64,000 bases of DNA, from NCBI GenBank assembly GCA_934533075.1, contig CAKTBJ010000012.1, positions 1-64,000 on the forward strand, in the 5' to 3' direction. Shown piece by piece: positions 35,236 to 44,586 of this stretch. Under the pieces are notes generated by a model. That model did no database searches and was not told the origin of the DNA. It was given only the letters and a program-made list of their open reading frames with translations. Origin of the DNA: an uncultured Paracoccus sp. Its GTDB lineage: Bacteria > Pseudomonadota > Alphaproteobacteria > Rhodobacterales > Rhodobacteraceae. Made by a program: the position numbers and the translations under genes. The stretch's first letter is position 1; each line of letters begins with the position of its first letter.

Positions 35236-36393
35236 CTATGCGCCCTCCATCACCACGGCACCCGAGCCGAGGCCGCGATCGAAATTGATCATCCCGAAGC
35301 CCGAGACCAAGGCCCGACGCGCGCCTTTCACCTGTCCCGCCCCGGCGGTGCCGGTGACCTGGCGGAGCGCCTCGACCAGCCCCATATGGCCGCCGGCGCA
35401 ACCGGCCTGCCCGCCGGACAACTGCCCGCCCGAAGTGTTGTGCGGCAAATCTCCCCGCACCGTCAGGTCACGACTGCGCAGGAACGCGGCCCCCTCGCCC
35501 TTGGCGCAAAAGCCCAGATCCTCGAACTGCATCATGGAGACGAAGGGATAATCGTCATAGGTCTGCACAAGGTCCATGTCCTGCGGTCCCAGCCCCGCCG
35601 CCCACAGCGCATCCACATCCCGCGCCCAGCCGCCGCGCAGCATCACCGGGTCTTGCGGGAAGGCGTTGTGACGCTCGATGCTGGAGACGATGCGGGCGAA
35701 GGGCAGGGCCTGCGCCCGCGCGGTGTCCTCGCGCATGACCAGAAAGCCCTCGGCCCCGGCGCAGGGCATCACGCAGTCGAACAGGTGGATCGGCGGCGCG
35801 ATGGGGCGGGCAGCCATGTAATCGTCCAGCGTCAGCGGCTTTTTCATCAGCGCATGGGGCGACAGGCTCGCGTTGAACCGCTGCGCCACGGCGATGCGGC
35901 CGAAATCCTCGCGCGTGGCGCCGGTGGCGGCCATATAGGCCTGCGCGATCAGGGCAAAGCTGACATTCGGCCCGCCGGTCCCGTAGGGATAGACCGCATC
36001 CTGCGAAAAGCGCGAGAAATTCTCCAGCCCGTGGCGGAAACTGTGCAACCCGTTGGTATCGGCGCCGATGCAGGCCACCACGTCGCAATCGCCGGCCTGC
36101 ACGGCGCGGGCGGCGCGGCGCAGCGCCATGACGCCGCCAACCCCGCCCATCGGCAGGAAGTCCAGAAAGCGCGGCGACAGGCCGAAATGCTGGGTCAGGC
36201 CGATGGCGCTGTCCGGGGCGGTGGAAAAGCTGGCCACCGACAGCCCGTCGAAATCCCGATGCGCCATGCCCGAGGCCGTCGCCAGCCCCGCCAAAGCCCG
36301 CCCGATCCACCATTGCGTGCTCTCGGTGGAATAGCGTTGATAGGGCACCGTCACCGGCGCCGCGATCACCACGCCATCATAGCCGCGCGCCAT
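35236..36393 (-). CDS. Thiolase family protein, SCP-x type
   Basis: 385 residues. C-terminal motifs fit a thiolase (HNTSGGQLSGGQAGCAGGHM, GFGMINFDRGLGSGAV), and the N-terminal half has GGVGGVMALRRAARAVQAGD. The usual N-terminal catalytic Cys region reads VACIGADTNGLHSF and I cannot point to the nucleophile with confidence. It would cleave a beta-ketoacyl-CoA, or act as a DUF35-partnered aldolase of the kind known for steroid side chains. Stop TAG meets the DUF35-SDR start directly. Confidence 0.88.
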   Translation of the reverse strand: MARGYDGVVIAAPVTVPYQRYSTESTQWWIGRALAGLATASGMAHRDFDGLSVASFSTAPDSAIGLTQHFGLSPRFLDFLPMGGVGGVMALRRAARAVQAGDCDVVACIGADTNGLHSFRHGLENFSRFSQDAVYPYGTGGPNVSFALIAQAYMAATGATREDFGRIAVAQRFNASLSPHALMKKPLTLDDYMAARPIAPPIHLFDCVMPCAGAEGFLVMREDTARAQALPFARIVSSIERHNAFPQDPVMLRGGWARDVDALWAAGLGPQDMDLVQTYDDYPFVSMMQFEDLGFCAKGEGAAFLRSRDLTVRGDLPHNTSGGQLSGGQAGCAGGHMGLVEALRQVTGTAGAGQVKGARRALVSGFGMINFDRGLGSGAVVMEGA

Positions 36394-36396
36394 GCC

Positions 36397-37992
36397 TCAG
36401 CCCGCCTTGCGCAGCGCGGCCTTGAGGTCGCGCAGGTCATGGGCCTCGCCGGCTTCGATCGCCGCCTGCGCATCCGTGCGCAGCTTGCCGCGCAGCAGCT
36501 TTTGCGTCGAACTCAGCGGCATGGCCTCCACGAAGGCCACGTAACCGGGCAGCTTGTGATAGGACAACCGCGCCGCCGCCGCCTCGACCAAGGCCCGCGC
36601 GTCGGCGGGACCGGAGGCGATGACGAAGGCGAACACCTCCTCGCCGCGCACGGCATCGGCCACCGGCGTCACCGCCACCGCCTGCACGCCGGAGCAGTCC
36701 TTCAGCACGGCCTCGACCTCCAAGGCCGAGATATTCTCGCCCGAGCGGCGGATGATGCTTTTCTTGCGGTCCACGAAGTAAAACAGCCCGCTTTCGTCCA
36801 CCGTCATGATGTCGCCGGTATGGAACCAGCCGCCTTCCCAGGCCTCTGCCGTGGCCCTGGCGTCACCCAGATAGCCCGAGAAGAAGCCGCGCCTCGGGTC
36901 GTCCCCTTCGGCCCGCACCCAGAGTTCGCCGGGCTGGCCCACGGGCACGTCGCGGCCCTCGTCATCGACCAGCCGCCATGCCATGCCGGGGCGCGCGGCG
37001 CCGATGCAGCGCAGGCCGGGCGGATAATCGCGCCCGGCGGTCGAGGTCACGCCGGTGCCGCCGGTCTCGGTCATGGCCCAGCCCTCGACGATGGGCAGGT
37101 TGAAGCGGGCCTCGAAATCCAGCTTGTGCTGGGCATCGACGCCGGGGCTGAAGTTGAAGCGGGCGCGGTGGCGGGTCTCGGCCTCGCAGGGGGGCAATTG
37201 CAGCAGGATCGCCGGGATGACGCCGAGGTTGTGGACGATGGTGGCGCCGCTATCGGCCACGGTCGACCACCAGCGGCGCGCGGAAAAGCGGTCCAGCGGC
37301 ACGATGGCGCCGCCGATCATCATCATGCCGGTGGCGGTGCAGCCCAGCGCGTTCATGTGGAAGAAGGGCAGGGGGGTCAGCGCGATCTCGGCATCCGGGC
37401 GCATGGTGGCGACGCCCTCCATATGCACATACCAGTCGGCCACGTTGACGAAGTAGAAATTCGACAGCACGCAGCCCTTGGGCAGGCCGGTGCTGCCCGA
37501 GGTGAACAGCAGCGCGCATTCGGCATCCGGCCCGCCTTCGCTGGCCGCGCGGGGGTGGGCGGCGGCGGGCGGGGTGCCGGGCAGGCAGCGCGGTATGCCG
37601 GGGGCGCCGGCCTCGGCCAGCGCGGCATGCTCGGGCAGGTGGACCAGCAGGTCGGGCGCCGCGATGCGCATCTGGTGGGCCAGTTCCTCGGGGCGCAGGT
37701 CCGGGTTGATCGGCACGATGGAGGCGCCGCAGGCGTTCAGCGCCAGCCAGTGCAGGAAGAAGTCCGGCCTGTTCTCCAGCAGCAGGGCCACGCGCGACCC
37801 CGCGCCATAGCCCGCCTGCGCATAGGCGGCACGCAGCGCCTCGATGGCCTCGGCGGCCTCGCCGTAGAGGATGCGGAAGCCATCCGGCGCATAGGGCAGC
37901 GCGGCCGAGGCGGGCGCGATCAGGAAGGGCAGGTCCGGGCGCCGCGTGGCGGTGCGGCGGAAGGCGTCAAAGGGCGACGTGGGCAGGGTCAT
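36397..37992 (-). CDS. AMP-binding acyl-CoA synthetase
   Basis: 531 residues. The P-loop is LLFTSGSTGLPKG; also ALTPLPFFHMNALGC, VEGWAMTETGGTGV, GWFHTGDIMTVDESGLFYFV, and the lysine near the C-terminus in SSTQKLLRGKLR. It activates a carboxylic acid with ATP and CoA, the entry step for the thiolase pair downstream. Start ATG 37992, divergent from the LysR gene. Confidence 0.92.
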   Translation of the reverse strand: MTLPTSPFDAFRRTATRRPDLPFLIAPASAALPYAPDGFRILYGEAAEAIEALRAAYAQAGYGAGSRVALLLENRPDFFLHWLALNACGASIVPINPDLRPEELAHQMRIAAPDLLVHLPEHAALAEAGAPGIPRCLPGTPPAAAHPRAASEGGPDAECALLFTSGSTGLPKGCVLSNFYFVNVADWYVHMEGVATMRPDAEIALTPLPFFHMNALGCTATGMMMIGGAIVPLDRFSARRWWSTVADSGATIVHNLGVIPAILLQLPPCEAETRHRARFNFSPGVDAQHKLDFEARFNLPIVEGWAMTETGGTGVTSTAGRDYPPGLRCIGAARPGMAWRLVDDEGRDVPVGQPGELWVRAEGDDPRRGFFSGYLGDARATAEAWEGGWFHTGDIMTVDESGLFYFVDRKKSIIRRSGENISALEVEAVLKDCSGVQAVAVTPVADAVRGEEVFAFVIASGPADARALVEAAAARLSYHKLPGYVAFVEAMPLSSTQKLLRGKLRTDAQAAIEAGEAHDLRDLKAALRKAG

Positions 37993-38068
37993 TGCGGGTT
38001 CCGGCTGGGGTCGCGGGCAGATTAGGCGCCGCGCGCGCCTATTGCCAATTCAATCTTGCCCGGCCATT

Positions 38069-38079
38069 GATAGCGTATC
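38069..38079. promoter_or_regulatory. Small dyad in the ligase/LysR divergent promoter
   Basis: GATA-GCG-TATC at 38069-38079 in a local AT-rich patch (38040-38085), the likely shared promoter and LysR-binding area. The T-N11-A pattern is not clear here. Confidence 0.35.
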
Positions 38080-38092
38080 GGTATGGCGTGGC

Positions 38093-38980
38093 ATGGAACT
38101 AAGACAGATCCAGTATTTCATCGCGATCGCCGAGCTGGAGCATTTCGGCCGGGCCTCGCAGCGCCTGCGCATCGCGCAGCCGGCGCTGAGCCGTCAGGTC
38201 AAGCTGCTGGAGGCCGAGCTGGGCACATTGCTGTTCGAGCGCCTGCCGCGCGGCGTGCGGCTGACCGAGGCCGGGCGGGTGTTTCTGGAGCGCACGCGCG
38301 GGCTGGTGCAGCAGCTTGACCACGCCGTGCTGGAAACCCGCGCCGCAGCCGAGGGCCGCGCCGGCGCGCTGCGGCTGGGGGTGATCGAGGTCGCGGCATG
38401 GGAGGGGGTGGTGCCCGAAAGCCTGCGCCGCTTCCGCGCCGCCTTCCCCGAGGTGCGGCTGGTGCTGTCGGCCTTGTCGGGTGCGCGCCAGATCGACGCC
38501 ATAAGGCTGAAGCATCTGGATGCGGGGCTGCTTTACAACCCGCCCGACGATCCGGCGCTGGCGGTGTTGCCGCTGGCGCGGCATCCGGTGATGCTGGCGG
38601 TCCATGCGGCCAGCCCTCTGGCGGGGGCGGAGGCCGTGCGGCTGGCCGATCTGGCGGATCAGGATTTCATCGGCTTTCACCGCCGCGAAAGCCCGCGCTT
38701 CTACGACGATCTTCAGGCCGCCTTCGACCGCGCCCGCTTCACCCCCCGCATCAGCGCCGAGATGCGCAACGAGGCCGACATGCTGGCCCTGGTCAGCGCC
38801 GGGGCCGGGGTGGCGCTGGTCAATTCCTGCCAGCGTTTCCGCCCGCCGCAGGCGGTGCGCTTCCTGCCGGTGCCGGGGCTGGACGTGGCGCTGACGCTGG
38901 CGCTGGTGCATCCGGCCGATGGCGACGCGCCGGTGGTCGGCCGCTATGCGGAGATCGTGCGGGGGCTGGGCGCGGGCTGA
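38093..38980 (+). CDS. LysR-family transcriptional regulator
   Basis: 295 residues. MELRQIQYFIAIAELEHFGR, then QRLRIAQPALSRQVKLLE, is the standard HTH, followed by the effector domain (ALRLGVIEVAAWEGVVPESL). Start ATG 38093. Divergent from the acyl-CoA ligase operon, which it likely controls. Confidence 0.92.
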   Translation: MELRQIQYFIAIAELEHFGRASQRLRIAQPALSRQVKLLEAELGTLLFERLPRGVRLTEAGRVFLERTRGLVQQLDHAVLETRAAAEGRAGALRLGVIEVAAWEGVVPESLRRFRAAFPEVRLVLSALSGARQIDAIRLKHLDAGLLYNPPDDPALAVLPLARHPVMLAVHAASPLAGAEAVRLADLADQDFIGFHRRESPRFYDDLQAAFDRARFTPRISAEMRNEADMLALVSAGAGVALVNSCQRFRPPQAVRFLPVPGLDVALTLALVHPADGDAPVVGRYAEIVRGLGAG

Positions 38981-38997
38981 GCGGACCGGGCCGGCGA

Positions 38998-39417
38998 TCA
39001 GCGGGATGCGACCAGCGGCGCGAAGAATGCGAAGGCTTCGTTGAAGATCGGGTGCCAGGTCTCGTCCGGCGCCCTGTCCAGCGGGTGCCAGAAGAACGCG
39101 AAGTCATGGCCGGAATCGTCCCCGGTCCGATGCGACCGGCGATCCGGCAGTCCGGGGCAACGGAACAGGAGGAAATGCCAGGGCCGGCGATCCGCGCCGA
39201 TCGCCTGCACGCCCGGCAGGATCGGGGGCGAGGGCGCGATCAGGCCGCTTTCCTCCCGCAACTCCCTGACGGCCGCGTCACGCGGAGACTCGCCGGTTTC
39301 GATGCCGCCCTTGACGAATTGCCTGCCCGCCAGGGGATGCGCGAAGGCCAGCACCTGCCGGCGGCCGTCGTGCCGGCGGATGATGATCGGACAGGCTTTT
39401 TCCGCTGCGCTCATCAT
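38998..39417 (-). CDS. NUDIX hydrolase
   Basis: 139 residues. The NUDIX box is complete: GIETGESPRDAAVRELREES, then GLI. It hydrolyses a nucleoside diphosphate linked to another group; the substrate is not predictable. Start ATG 39417, or 39414 one codon in. It converges with the LysR gene (17-base gap) and follows the quinone reductase gene by 62 bases. Confidence 0.85.
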   Translation of the reverse strand: MMSAAEKACPIIIRRHDGRRQVLAFAHPLAGRQFVKGGIETGESPRDAAVRELREESGLIAPSPPILPGVQAIGADRRPWHFLLFRCPGLPDRRSHRTGDDSGHDFAFFWHPLDRAPDETWHPIFNEAFAFFAPLVASR

Positions 39418-39479
39418 CCTGTGGGACGGCGGGCTTGCGGCAGGGTCAAGGCCGGCACGGGGCGCGGCAAGGCCGCCGC

Positions 39480-40427
39480 TCAGCCCCGGAAATCCAGCAC
39501 CAGCTTGCCGGCCAGATGGCCGCTGTCCGACAGGCGTTGCGCCTGGGCGAAATCGCTGGCGGGCAGGATCCGCGTCGGGCCGGGGTCCAGATCGCCGTGC
39601 GCCACCATGTCCAGCAGGCGGGCCAGAACCGCCGGGTCGGGCACGACCTCGGCCACGGCCACCCGGACGCCGCATTCCGTGGAACGGTCCACGAAGGGCG
39701 CCGCGTTGAGGCAGGCGATCAGGCCGCCGGGGCGCAGCGTGGCATAGCTGGCGGCATGGGCCTCGCCGCCCAGCAGGTCGACGACCATATCCATGTCGCG
39801 CGCGGCAAGGTCCTCGCTGTCATAGGCCCAGACGCGGGCCGCGCCCAGGGCGATCAGCGCCGCGCGATTGGCGGCGGAGGCGGTGGCATGGACCTCGGCC
39901 CCCGCCAGCCGGGCCAGTTGCACGGCGATGCGCCCGACGCCGCCATTGGCGGCATGGACCAGCACCCGCCCGCCCTTGGCCGATTGGCCGGGTGCGATAC
40001 CGCCCAGGGCCAGCACCGCCGCCGCCGACAGCCCGGCCAGAGGCAGCGCCGCCGCCTGCAAATCCCCCACCGCATCGGGAACCGGCGCCAGCACCGCGAC
40101 CGGCATGGTCACCGCCTGCGCCCAGGTGCCGGCGGGACCGCGCGGGGCCAGAAACGCCACGCGCCGGCCCAGCCAGGCCGCATCCACCTCCGGCCCCAGC
40201 GCCGTCACCACACCCATGCCGTCGCGCCCGGTCTGGGCGGGAAAGCCCAGCGGCAGGGGCGGCAGCCGCCCGGCGCGGATCTTGCCGTCGATGGGGTTGA
40301 CCGAACCCGCCCGCATCGCGATCCGCACCTCGCCCGCCTTGGGCGGCGGCAGGGGGGCGGGGCGCCAGACCAGCACCTCCGGCCCGCCGGTGCGGTCGTA
40401 TTCGACGCGGTGGGTGGTGTCGGTCAT
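39480..40427 (-). CDS. Zinc-free NADPH:quinone reductase / MDR-family dehydrogenase
   Basis: 315 residues. The N-terminal GroES-like domain has SVNPIDGKIRAG and FPAQTGRDGMGVVTALG. The nucleotide fold is GGRVLVHAANGGVGRIAVQL. No catalytic-zinc Cys/His set is present, so this is the quinone-reductase (CrtZ/QOR) branch. Start ATG 40427, preceded by CAAGGAACACCCGC. Its 5' end appears to be the source of the repeats at 40428-40763. Confidence 0.87.
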   Translation of the reverse strand: MTDTTHRVEYDRTGGPEVLVWRPAPLPPPKAGEVRIAMRAGSVNPIDGKIRAGRLPPLPLGFPAQTGRDGMGVVTALGPEVDAAWLGRRVAFLAPRGPAGTWAQAVTMPVAVLAPVPDAVGDLQAAALPLAGLSAAAVLALGGIAPGQSAKGGRVLVHAANGGVGRIAVQLARLAGAEVHATASAANRAALIALGAARVWAYDSEDLAARDMDMVVDLLGGEAHAASYATLRPGGLIACLNAAPFVDRSTECGVRVAVAEVVPDPAVLARLLDMVAHGDLDPGPTRILPASDFAQAQRLSDSGHLAGKLVLDFRG

Positions 40428-40763
40428 GCGGGTGTTCCTTGTTTCAATGCGGCCTGCCCCCGGTCGTGGCGGCCGCCCGATGCGCGCAATCCGTGCCGCT
40501 CATGCGGGGGTCCCTTGCCGCGATGGAACTCGCCTTCGGTTGTGCCGGCACCCCGTTCATGTGGGGCCGGCCCGGCTGGCTGCCCGATGCGCGTGGTCCT
40601 CGCGGCTCATGCGGGGGTCCCTTGCCGCGATGGGACCGTCCCCGGTCGCGCCGGCACCCCGCCCATGTGAGGCCGGCGCGGACGGCTGCCCGATGCGCGT
40701 GGCCCGTGCGGTTCATGCCGGTGCCCCTTGCCGGGATGCCGCCACCCGCCGCGCGCCGGTCAT
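40428..40763 (-). repeat. Tandem start-region repeats before the quinone reductase gene
   Basis: Read leftward from the ABC ATPase stop, start-like units begin at ATG 40763, 40716, 40610, 40559 and 40503. Units share the core CAAGGGACCCCCGCATGA(G/A)C, then CACGCGCATCGGGC. Small ORFs result: MTGARRVAASRQGAPA, MSREDHAHRAASRAGPT and one beginning MSGTDCAHRAAATTGG. The last resembles the true gene start MTDTTHRVEYDRTGG (shared HR and TGG at matching spacing). The main spacing is about 106-107 bases. The first unit overlaps the ATPase stop as ATGA. Whether any is translated is unknown. Confidence 0.6.
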
Positions 40764-42619
40764 GCCGGCGCGCCTTCCTTGGCGGCCAGCTTGTCCAGCG
40801 CCGCCTGCCCCTCGCCGGGCATCGCCGCCAGCAGCTTGCGGGTATAGTCGGCTTGCGGATCGGCGAAGACCTCATCGACCTCGCCCTGCTCGACCACATC
40901 GCCGCGATACATGACCAGCACCCGGTCGCACAGGTAACGCACCACGGAAAGATCGTGCGAGATCAGGATGATGGACAGCGCGCGCTCGCGCCGCAGCCGC
41001 AGCAGCAGTTCCAGCAACTGCGCCTGCACCGACACGTCGAGGCCCGAGACGATCTCGTCCGCGATCAGCAGGCGCGGCACCGTGCACAGCGCGCGGGCGA
41101 TGTTCACCCGCTGCTTCTGCCCGCCCGACATCTGCGAGGGGTAACGCTGCGCCATCTCGGGCGCGAGGCCGATTTCCGACAGCAGTTCGGCGGCGCGGGT
41201 GGCGCGGTCCGCCGCGCCTCCGCGCATGACCTCCATCGCCTGCGTCACGATCTCGCCCACCCGGCGGCGCGGGTTCAGGGCGGATTGCGGGTCCTGGAAC
41301 ACCATCTGCACATGGTCGCGGCGAAAGGCGGCGGTGGCGGCGTCCATGCCGCTGATGTCGCGGCCCAGAAGCTCCATCGTGCCGCCGGAAGTCCCCTCCA
41401 GCCCCACCAGCAGCCGCGCCAGCGTGCTTTTGCCGCTGCCGCTTTCGCCGACCACGCCGAGGAATTCGCCCTCGGCAAGGTCCAGCGTCGCGGCGCGCAC
41501 CGCCGCAAACGTGTCGGGCTTGCCGAACAGGCGCTGTTTGGTGATGTAGTGGCGGGAAATGTCGCGGGCGCGGAACAGCACCGGCGCGTCGGGGGCGCGG
41601 TGGCGGTGCCGGGGCGGCGGCGGCGGGTTGATGCTGGCGGTGCGCTCGGGCGCGGCGCAAAGGACGGTATGGCCGGGCGCCACGGTGATCTCGGGCGGCG
41701 GCGTGGTGTGGCAGGAGGGTTGCGCCACCGGGCAGCGGGCGGCGAAACGGCAGCCGCCGATCTCCTTCAGCGACATCAGGCCCGGCATGCGGTCGGGCAG
41801 GGTGAACAACCCGCGATGCTCGGACCCCGAGGGCGGGATCGCCAGTTGCAGCGCGCGGGTATAGGGATGGGCCGGATGCTCGAACACCTCGGCGGCGGGG
41901 CCGAACTCGATCTGCTTGCCGGCATAGAGGACCAGCACGTCGTCGCAGATTTCGCGCGCCAGCCGCAGGTCGTGGGTGATGAAGATGACCGCCGTGCCGT
42001 ATTGGCGCTGCATCTTGCCGATCAGGCCGGTGATATGGGCCTGCACCGAGACATCCAGCGCGGTCGTCGGCTCGTCCGCGATCAGCAGCTTGGGGCGCGA
42101 CAGGAAGGCCATCGCGATCAGGATGCGCTGGCACATGCCGCCCGAAAGCTGGTGCGGATACTTGTCCAGCACGCCGGCGGGGTCGTGCAGTTGCACGGAA
42201 TCCAGTGCCTCGATGGCGGTGGCGCGCCAGTTCGCGACCGCCTGACGGCCGGTGCCGCGCGCGATATGGGCCATATGCTCGCGGATCTGCTGGCCGATGG
42301 TCAGCACCGGGTTCAGCGCCGCCAGAGGCTCCTGCGGGATGAAGGCGATGTCGCGGCCCAGCATGGCGCGGCGCTCGGCCTCGCCGATGGCCAGCATGTC
42401 GCGGCCGTCGAAGGTCAGGCTGCCCTCGCTGACGAAGAAGCGATGCGGCAGAAGCTGGGCGATGGTGCGCCCGATCATCGACTTGCCGGCGCCGGATTCG
42501 CCGACCAGCCCCAGCACCCGGCCCGGCGCAAGCCGGAAGGTCAGCTTGTCCAGCGCGGTGAAGGTGCCCTTGGCATTGCCGAAGGAAACCGAGACGCCAT
42601 CGACCGAAAGCAGGCTCAT
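40760..42619 (-). CDS. Fused dual-ATPase of a peptide-type ABC transporter
   Basis: 619 residues with two complete ABC domains. N-half: [36 protein letters not shown]-half: [36 protein letters not shown]. The oligopeptide Cys patch (GGCRFAARCPVAQPSC) lies between. It replaces separate DppD and DppF proteins. I chose ATG 42619, one base after the permease stop with GACGGAGCG upstream, over GTG 42628. Confidence 0.92.
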   Translation of the reverse strand: MSLLSVDGVSVSFGNAKGTFTALDKLTFRLAPGRVLGLVGESGAGKSMIGRTIAQLLPHRFFVSEGSLTFDGRDMLAIGEAERRAMLGRDIAFIPQEPLAALNPVLTIGQQIREHMAHIARGTGRQAVANWRATAIEALDSVQLHDPAGVLDKYPHQLSGGMCQRILIAMAFLSRPKLLIADEPTTALDVSVQAHITGLIGKMQRQYGTAVIFITHDLRLAREICDDVLVLYAGKQIEFGPAAEVFEHPAHPYTRALQLAIPPSGSEHRGLFTLPDRMPGLMSLKEIGGCRFAARCPVAQPSCHTTPPPEITVAPGHTVLCAAPERTASINPPPPPRHRHRAPDAPVLFRARDISRHYITKQRLFGKPDTFAAVRAATLDLAEGEFLGVVGESGSGKSTLARLLVGLEGTSGGTMELLGRDISGMDAATAAFRRDHVQMVFQDPQSALNPRRRVGEIVTQAMEVMRGGAADRATRAAELLSEIGLAPEMAQRYPSQMSGGQKQRVNIARALCTVPRLLIADEIVSGLDVSVQAQLLELLLRLRRERALSIILISHDLSVVRYLCDRVLVMYRGDVVEQGEVDEVFADPQADYTRKLLAAMPGEGQAALDKLAAKEGAPA

Positions 42620-42620
42620 G

Positions 42621-43478
42621 TCAGGCACGCTCCGTCTGGGTCAGCCGGGTGTCGAGGCTGCGGCGCAGCCCGTCGCCCAGGATGTTGAAGGCGAACACCG
42701 TCACGAACACCGCCAGCGAGGGCAGGATCAGGCTCCACGGTGCGTTGTAGATGTCCTGGCGCGCATCGGCGATCATCTGGCCCCAGGCGGGCACCTCGTT
42801 GCCGACGCTCATGCCGGCGAAGGACAGGATGGCCTCGACCACTACGGCGATGCCCATCTCCAGCGCCATCAGCGTGATCAGCAGCGGCATGGTGGCGGGC
42901 AGGATCTCGCGCAGGATGGTGCGGCTATGCGAGAATCCCAGCAGCCGCGCCGCCGATACATAGTCGCGCCGGCGCACCACCATGACCTCGGAGCGCAGCA
43001 CCCGGCAAAACCGCGTCCAGTCCACCAGCACGATGGCGAGGATCACGTTCCACAGGCCGGAGCCGAGGCCCACCATCAGGATCAGCGACAGCACCACCGG
43101 CGGGAAGGAGAGCCACACGTCGATGACCCGCCCGATCAGCCAGTCCACCCAGCCGCCGAAATAGCCGGCGACATGGGCGAGGAAGGCGCCCAGGATGGTG
43201 GCCCCCAGCGTCGCGCAGACCGCCACCGTCATCGCCACCCGCGCGCCGTAAAGCAGGCGCGACAGGATGTCCCGGCCAAGGCTGTCGGTGCCCAGAAGAT
43301 AGGCCGGATCGGCGCCCTCGGCCCAGAAGGGCGGCAGCAGGGTGTTGATCAGGTCCTGCTCGTTCGGGTCATAGGGGGCCAGCACCGGCGCCAGCACCGC
43401 CGCCGCGACGATCAGCACCAGCAGCGACAGGCCGATCAGGCTGCGGGCATTGCGAAGCCAGGGGGGAAGGAAGGTCAT
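42621..43478 (-). CDS. Peptide ABC transporter permease (DppC type)
   Basis: 285 residues. LLGTDSLGRDILSRLLYGAR and the EAA loop RDYVSAARLLGFSHSRTILR are family marks. Six membrane segments. Start ATG 43478 joined to the upstream permease stop as TGATG. Confidence 0.92.
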   Translation of the reverse strand: MTFLPPWLRNARSLIGLSLLVLIVAAAVLAPVLAPYDPNEQDLINTLLPPFWAEGADPAYLLGTDSLGRDILSRLLYGARVAMTVAVCATLGATILGAFLAHVAGYFGGWVDWLIGRVIDVWLSFPPVVLSLILMVGLGSGLWNVILAIVLVDWTRFCRVLRSEVMVVRRRDYVSAARLLGFSHSRTILREILPATMPLLITLMALEMGIAVVVEAILSFAGMSVGNEVPAWGQMIADARQDIYNAPWSLILPSLAVFVTVFAFNILGDGLRRSLDTRLTQTERA

Positions 43479-44494
43479 CAGCGCACCCGCAGCTTGGGAT
43501 TGAGGACCAGATACAGCACGTCCACCACGGTCGAGATCAGCAGCACCATGATGCAATAGGTCAGTCCGACGATCTGGATCACCGGCAGGTCCACGTTGCG
43601 GATGGCGTCGATCATCAGGTTCCCGAGGCCGGGATAGGAGAAGATCACCTCCACCAGCAGCGTGCCGCCGAACAGGAAACCGAACTGCACGCCCATCAGG
43701 CTGATCGTGGGCAGGATGGCGTTCTTCAGCCCGTGGCGCAGCAGCACGCGGCGCTCGGTCAGGCCGCGCAGGCGGGCTTGGTGGATATAGTCCTCCTGAT
43801 ACACATCCAGCAGGCTGGAGCGCAGCACCCGCATGATCGCTGGCGCCGCCGACAGGCCCAGCGCCAGGCAGGGCAGCACCATGTGGCGCAGCGCGCTGAA
43901 GAAGGCGTCGGGGCGCCCGGCCAGCAGCGTGTCCAGCAACAGGAAGCCGGTGATGAACGGGCGCTGGATGTCGGGATCGAGGCGCAGCATGAAGGGCAGC
44001 CATTGCAGCCAGACCCCGAACACCAGCATCAGCAGCAGCGCCCACAGGAATTCGGGCAGCGACAGCATGACGATGGAGGACAGGTCCAGCGCGGCCTCGG
44101 TCGGGCGGCCGCGGAAGTGGAAGGCCAGCAGCCCGCCGGCGATGCCGGCGATGGTGGCCACGATCATCGACAGGAAGGCCAGCTCGATCGTGGCGGGCAG
44201 AGCCTCGGAGACCAGCGTCCTGACCGGCTGGCGCAGCTGGATCGACAGGCCGAAATCACCCGAAAGCAATTGTCCCAGCCAGATGAAGAACTGCACGGGC
44301 AGGGGCCGGTTCAGGCCCATCGCCTCGCGCATGGCGGCCAGTTCCTCGTTGGTGGCATTGGGCGGCAGCGACATGGCCGCCGGATCGACCGGCAGCAGCC
44401 GCAGCACCACGAACAGCAGCGCGGCCACCACGAACAGCGTCGGGATCGCGACCAGAAAGCGGCGCAGCAGCATTTTCAGGATGGTGGCGAACAT
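43478..44494 (-). CDS. Peptide ABC transporter permease (DppB type)
   Basis: 338 residues. LRLLPVDPAAMSLPPNATNE then AMGLNRPLPVQFFIWLGQLL is the usual N-terminal region; the EAA loop is DYIHQARLRGLTERRVLLRH. Start ATG 44494, 92 bases after the binding protein, with a hairpin in between. Confidence 0.92.
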   Translation of the reverse strand: MFATILKMLLRRFLVAIPTLFVVAALLFVVLRLLPVDPAAMSLPPNATNEELAAMREAMGLNRPLPVQFFIWLGQLLSGDFGLSIQLRQPVRTLVSEALPATIELAFLSMIVATIAGIAGGLLAFHFRGRPTEAALDLSSIVMLSLPEFLWALLLMLVFGVWLQWLPFMLRLDPDIQRPFITGFLLLDTLLAGRPDAFFSALRHMVLPCLALGLSAAPAIMRVLRSSLLDVYQEDYIHQARLRGLTERRVLLRHGLKNAILPTISLMGVQFGFLFGGTLLVEVIFSYPGLGNLMIDAIRNVDLPVIQIVGLTYCIMVLLISTVVDVLYLVLNPKLRVR

Positions 44495-44528
44495 CGTGGC
44501 TTTGCATCCGGGGCGGAAAGGCTGGGAT

Positions 44529-44558
44529 GCCGGGCCGCACGCGCATCCGCGCGGCCCG
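44529..44558 (-). promoter_or_regulatory. Hairpin between binding-protein and permease genes
   Basis: CCGGGCCGC (44529-44537) pairs with GCGGCCCGG (44550-44558), 12-base loop, no T-run. Same position in the operon as the hairpins at 17947, 29023 and 61962. Confidence 0.5.
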
Positions 44559-44586
44559 GAAAGGCGGCGTCAGGCGGGCTTGCGCC

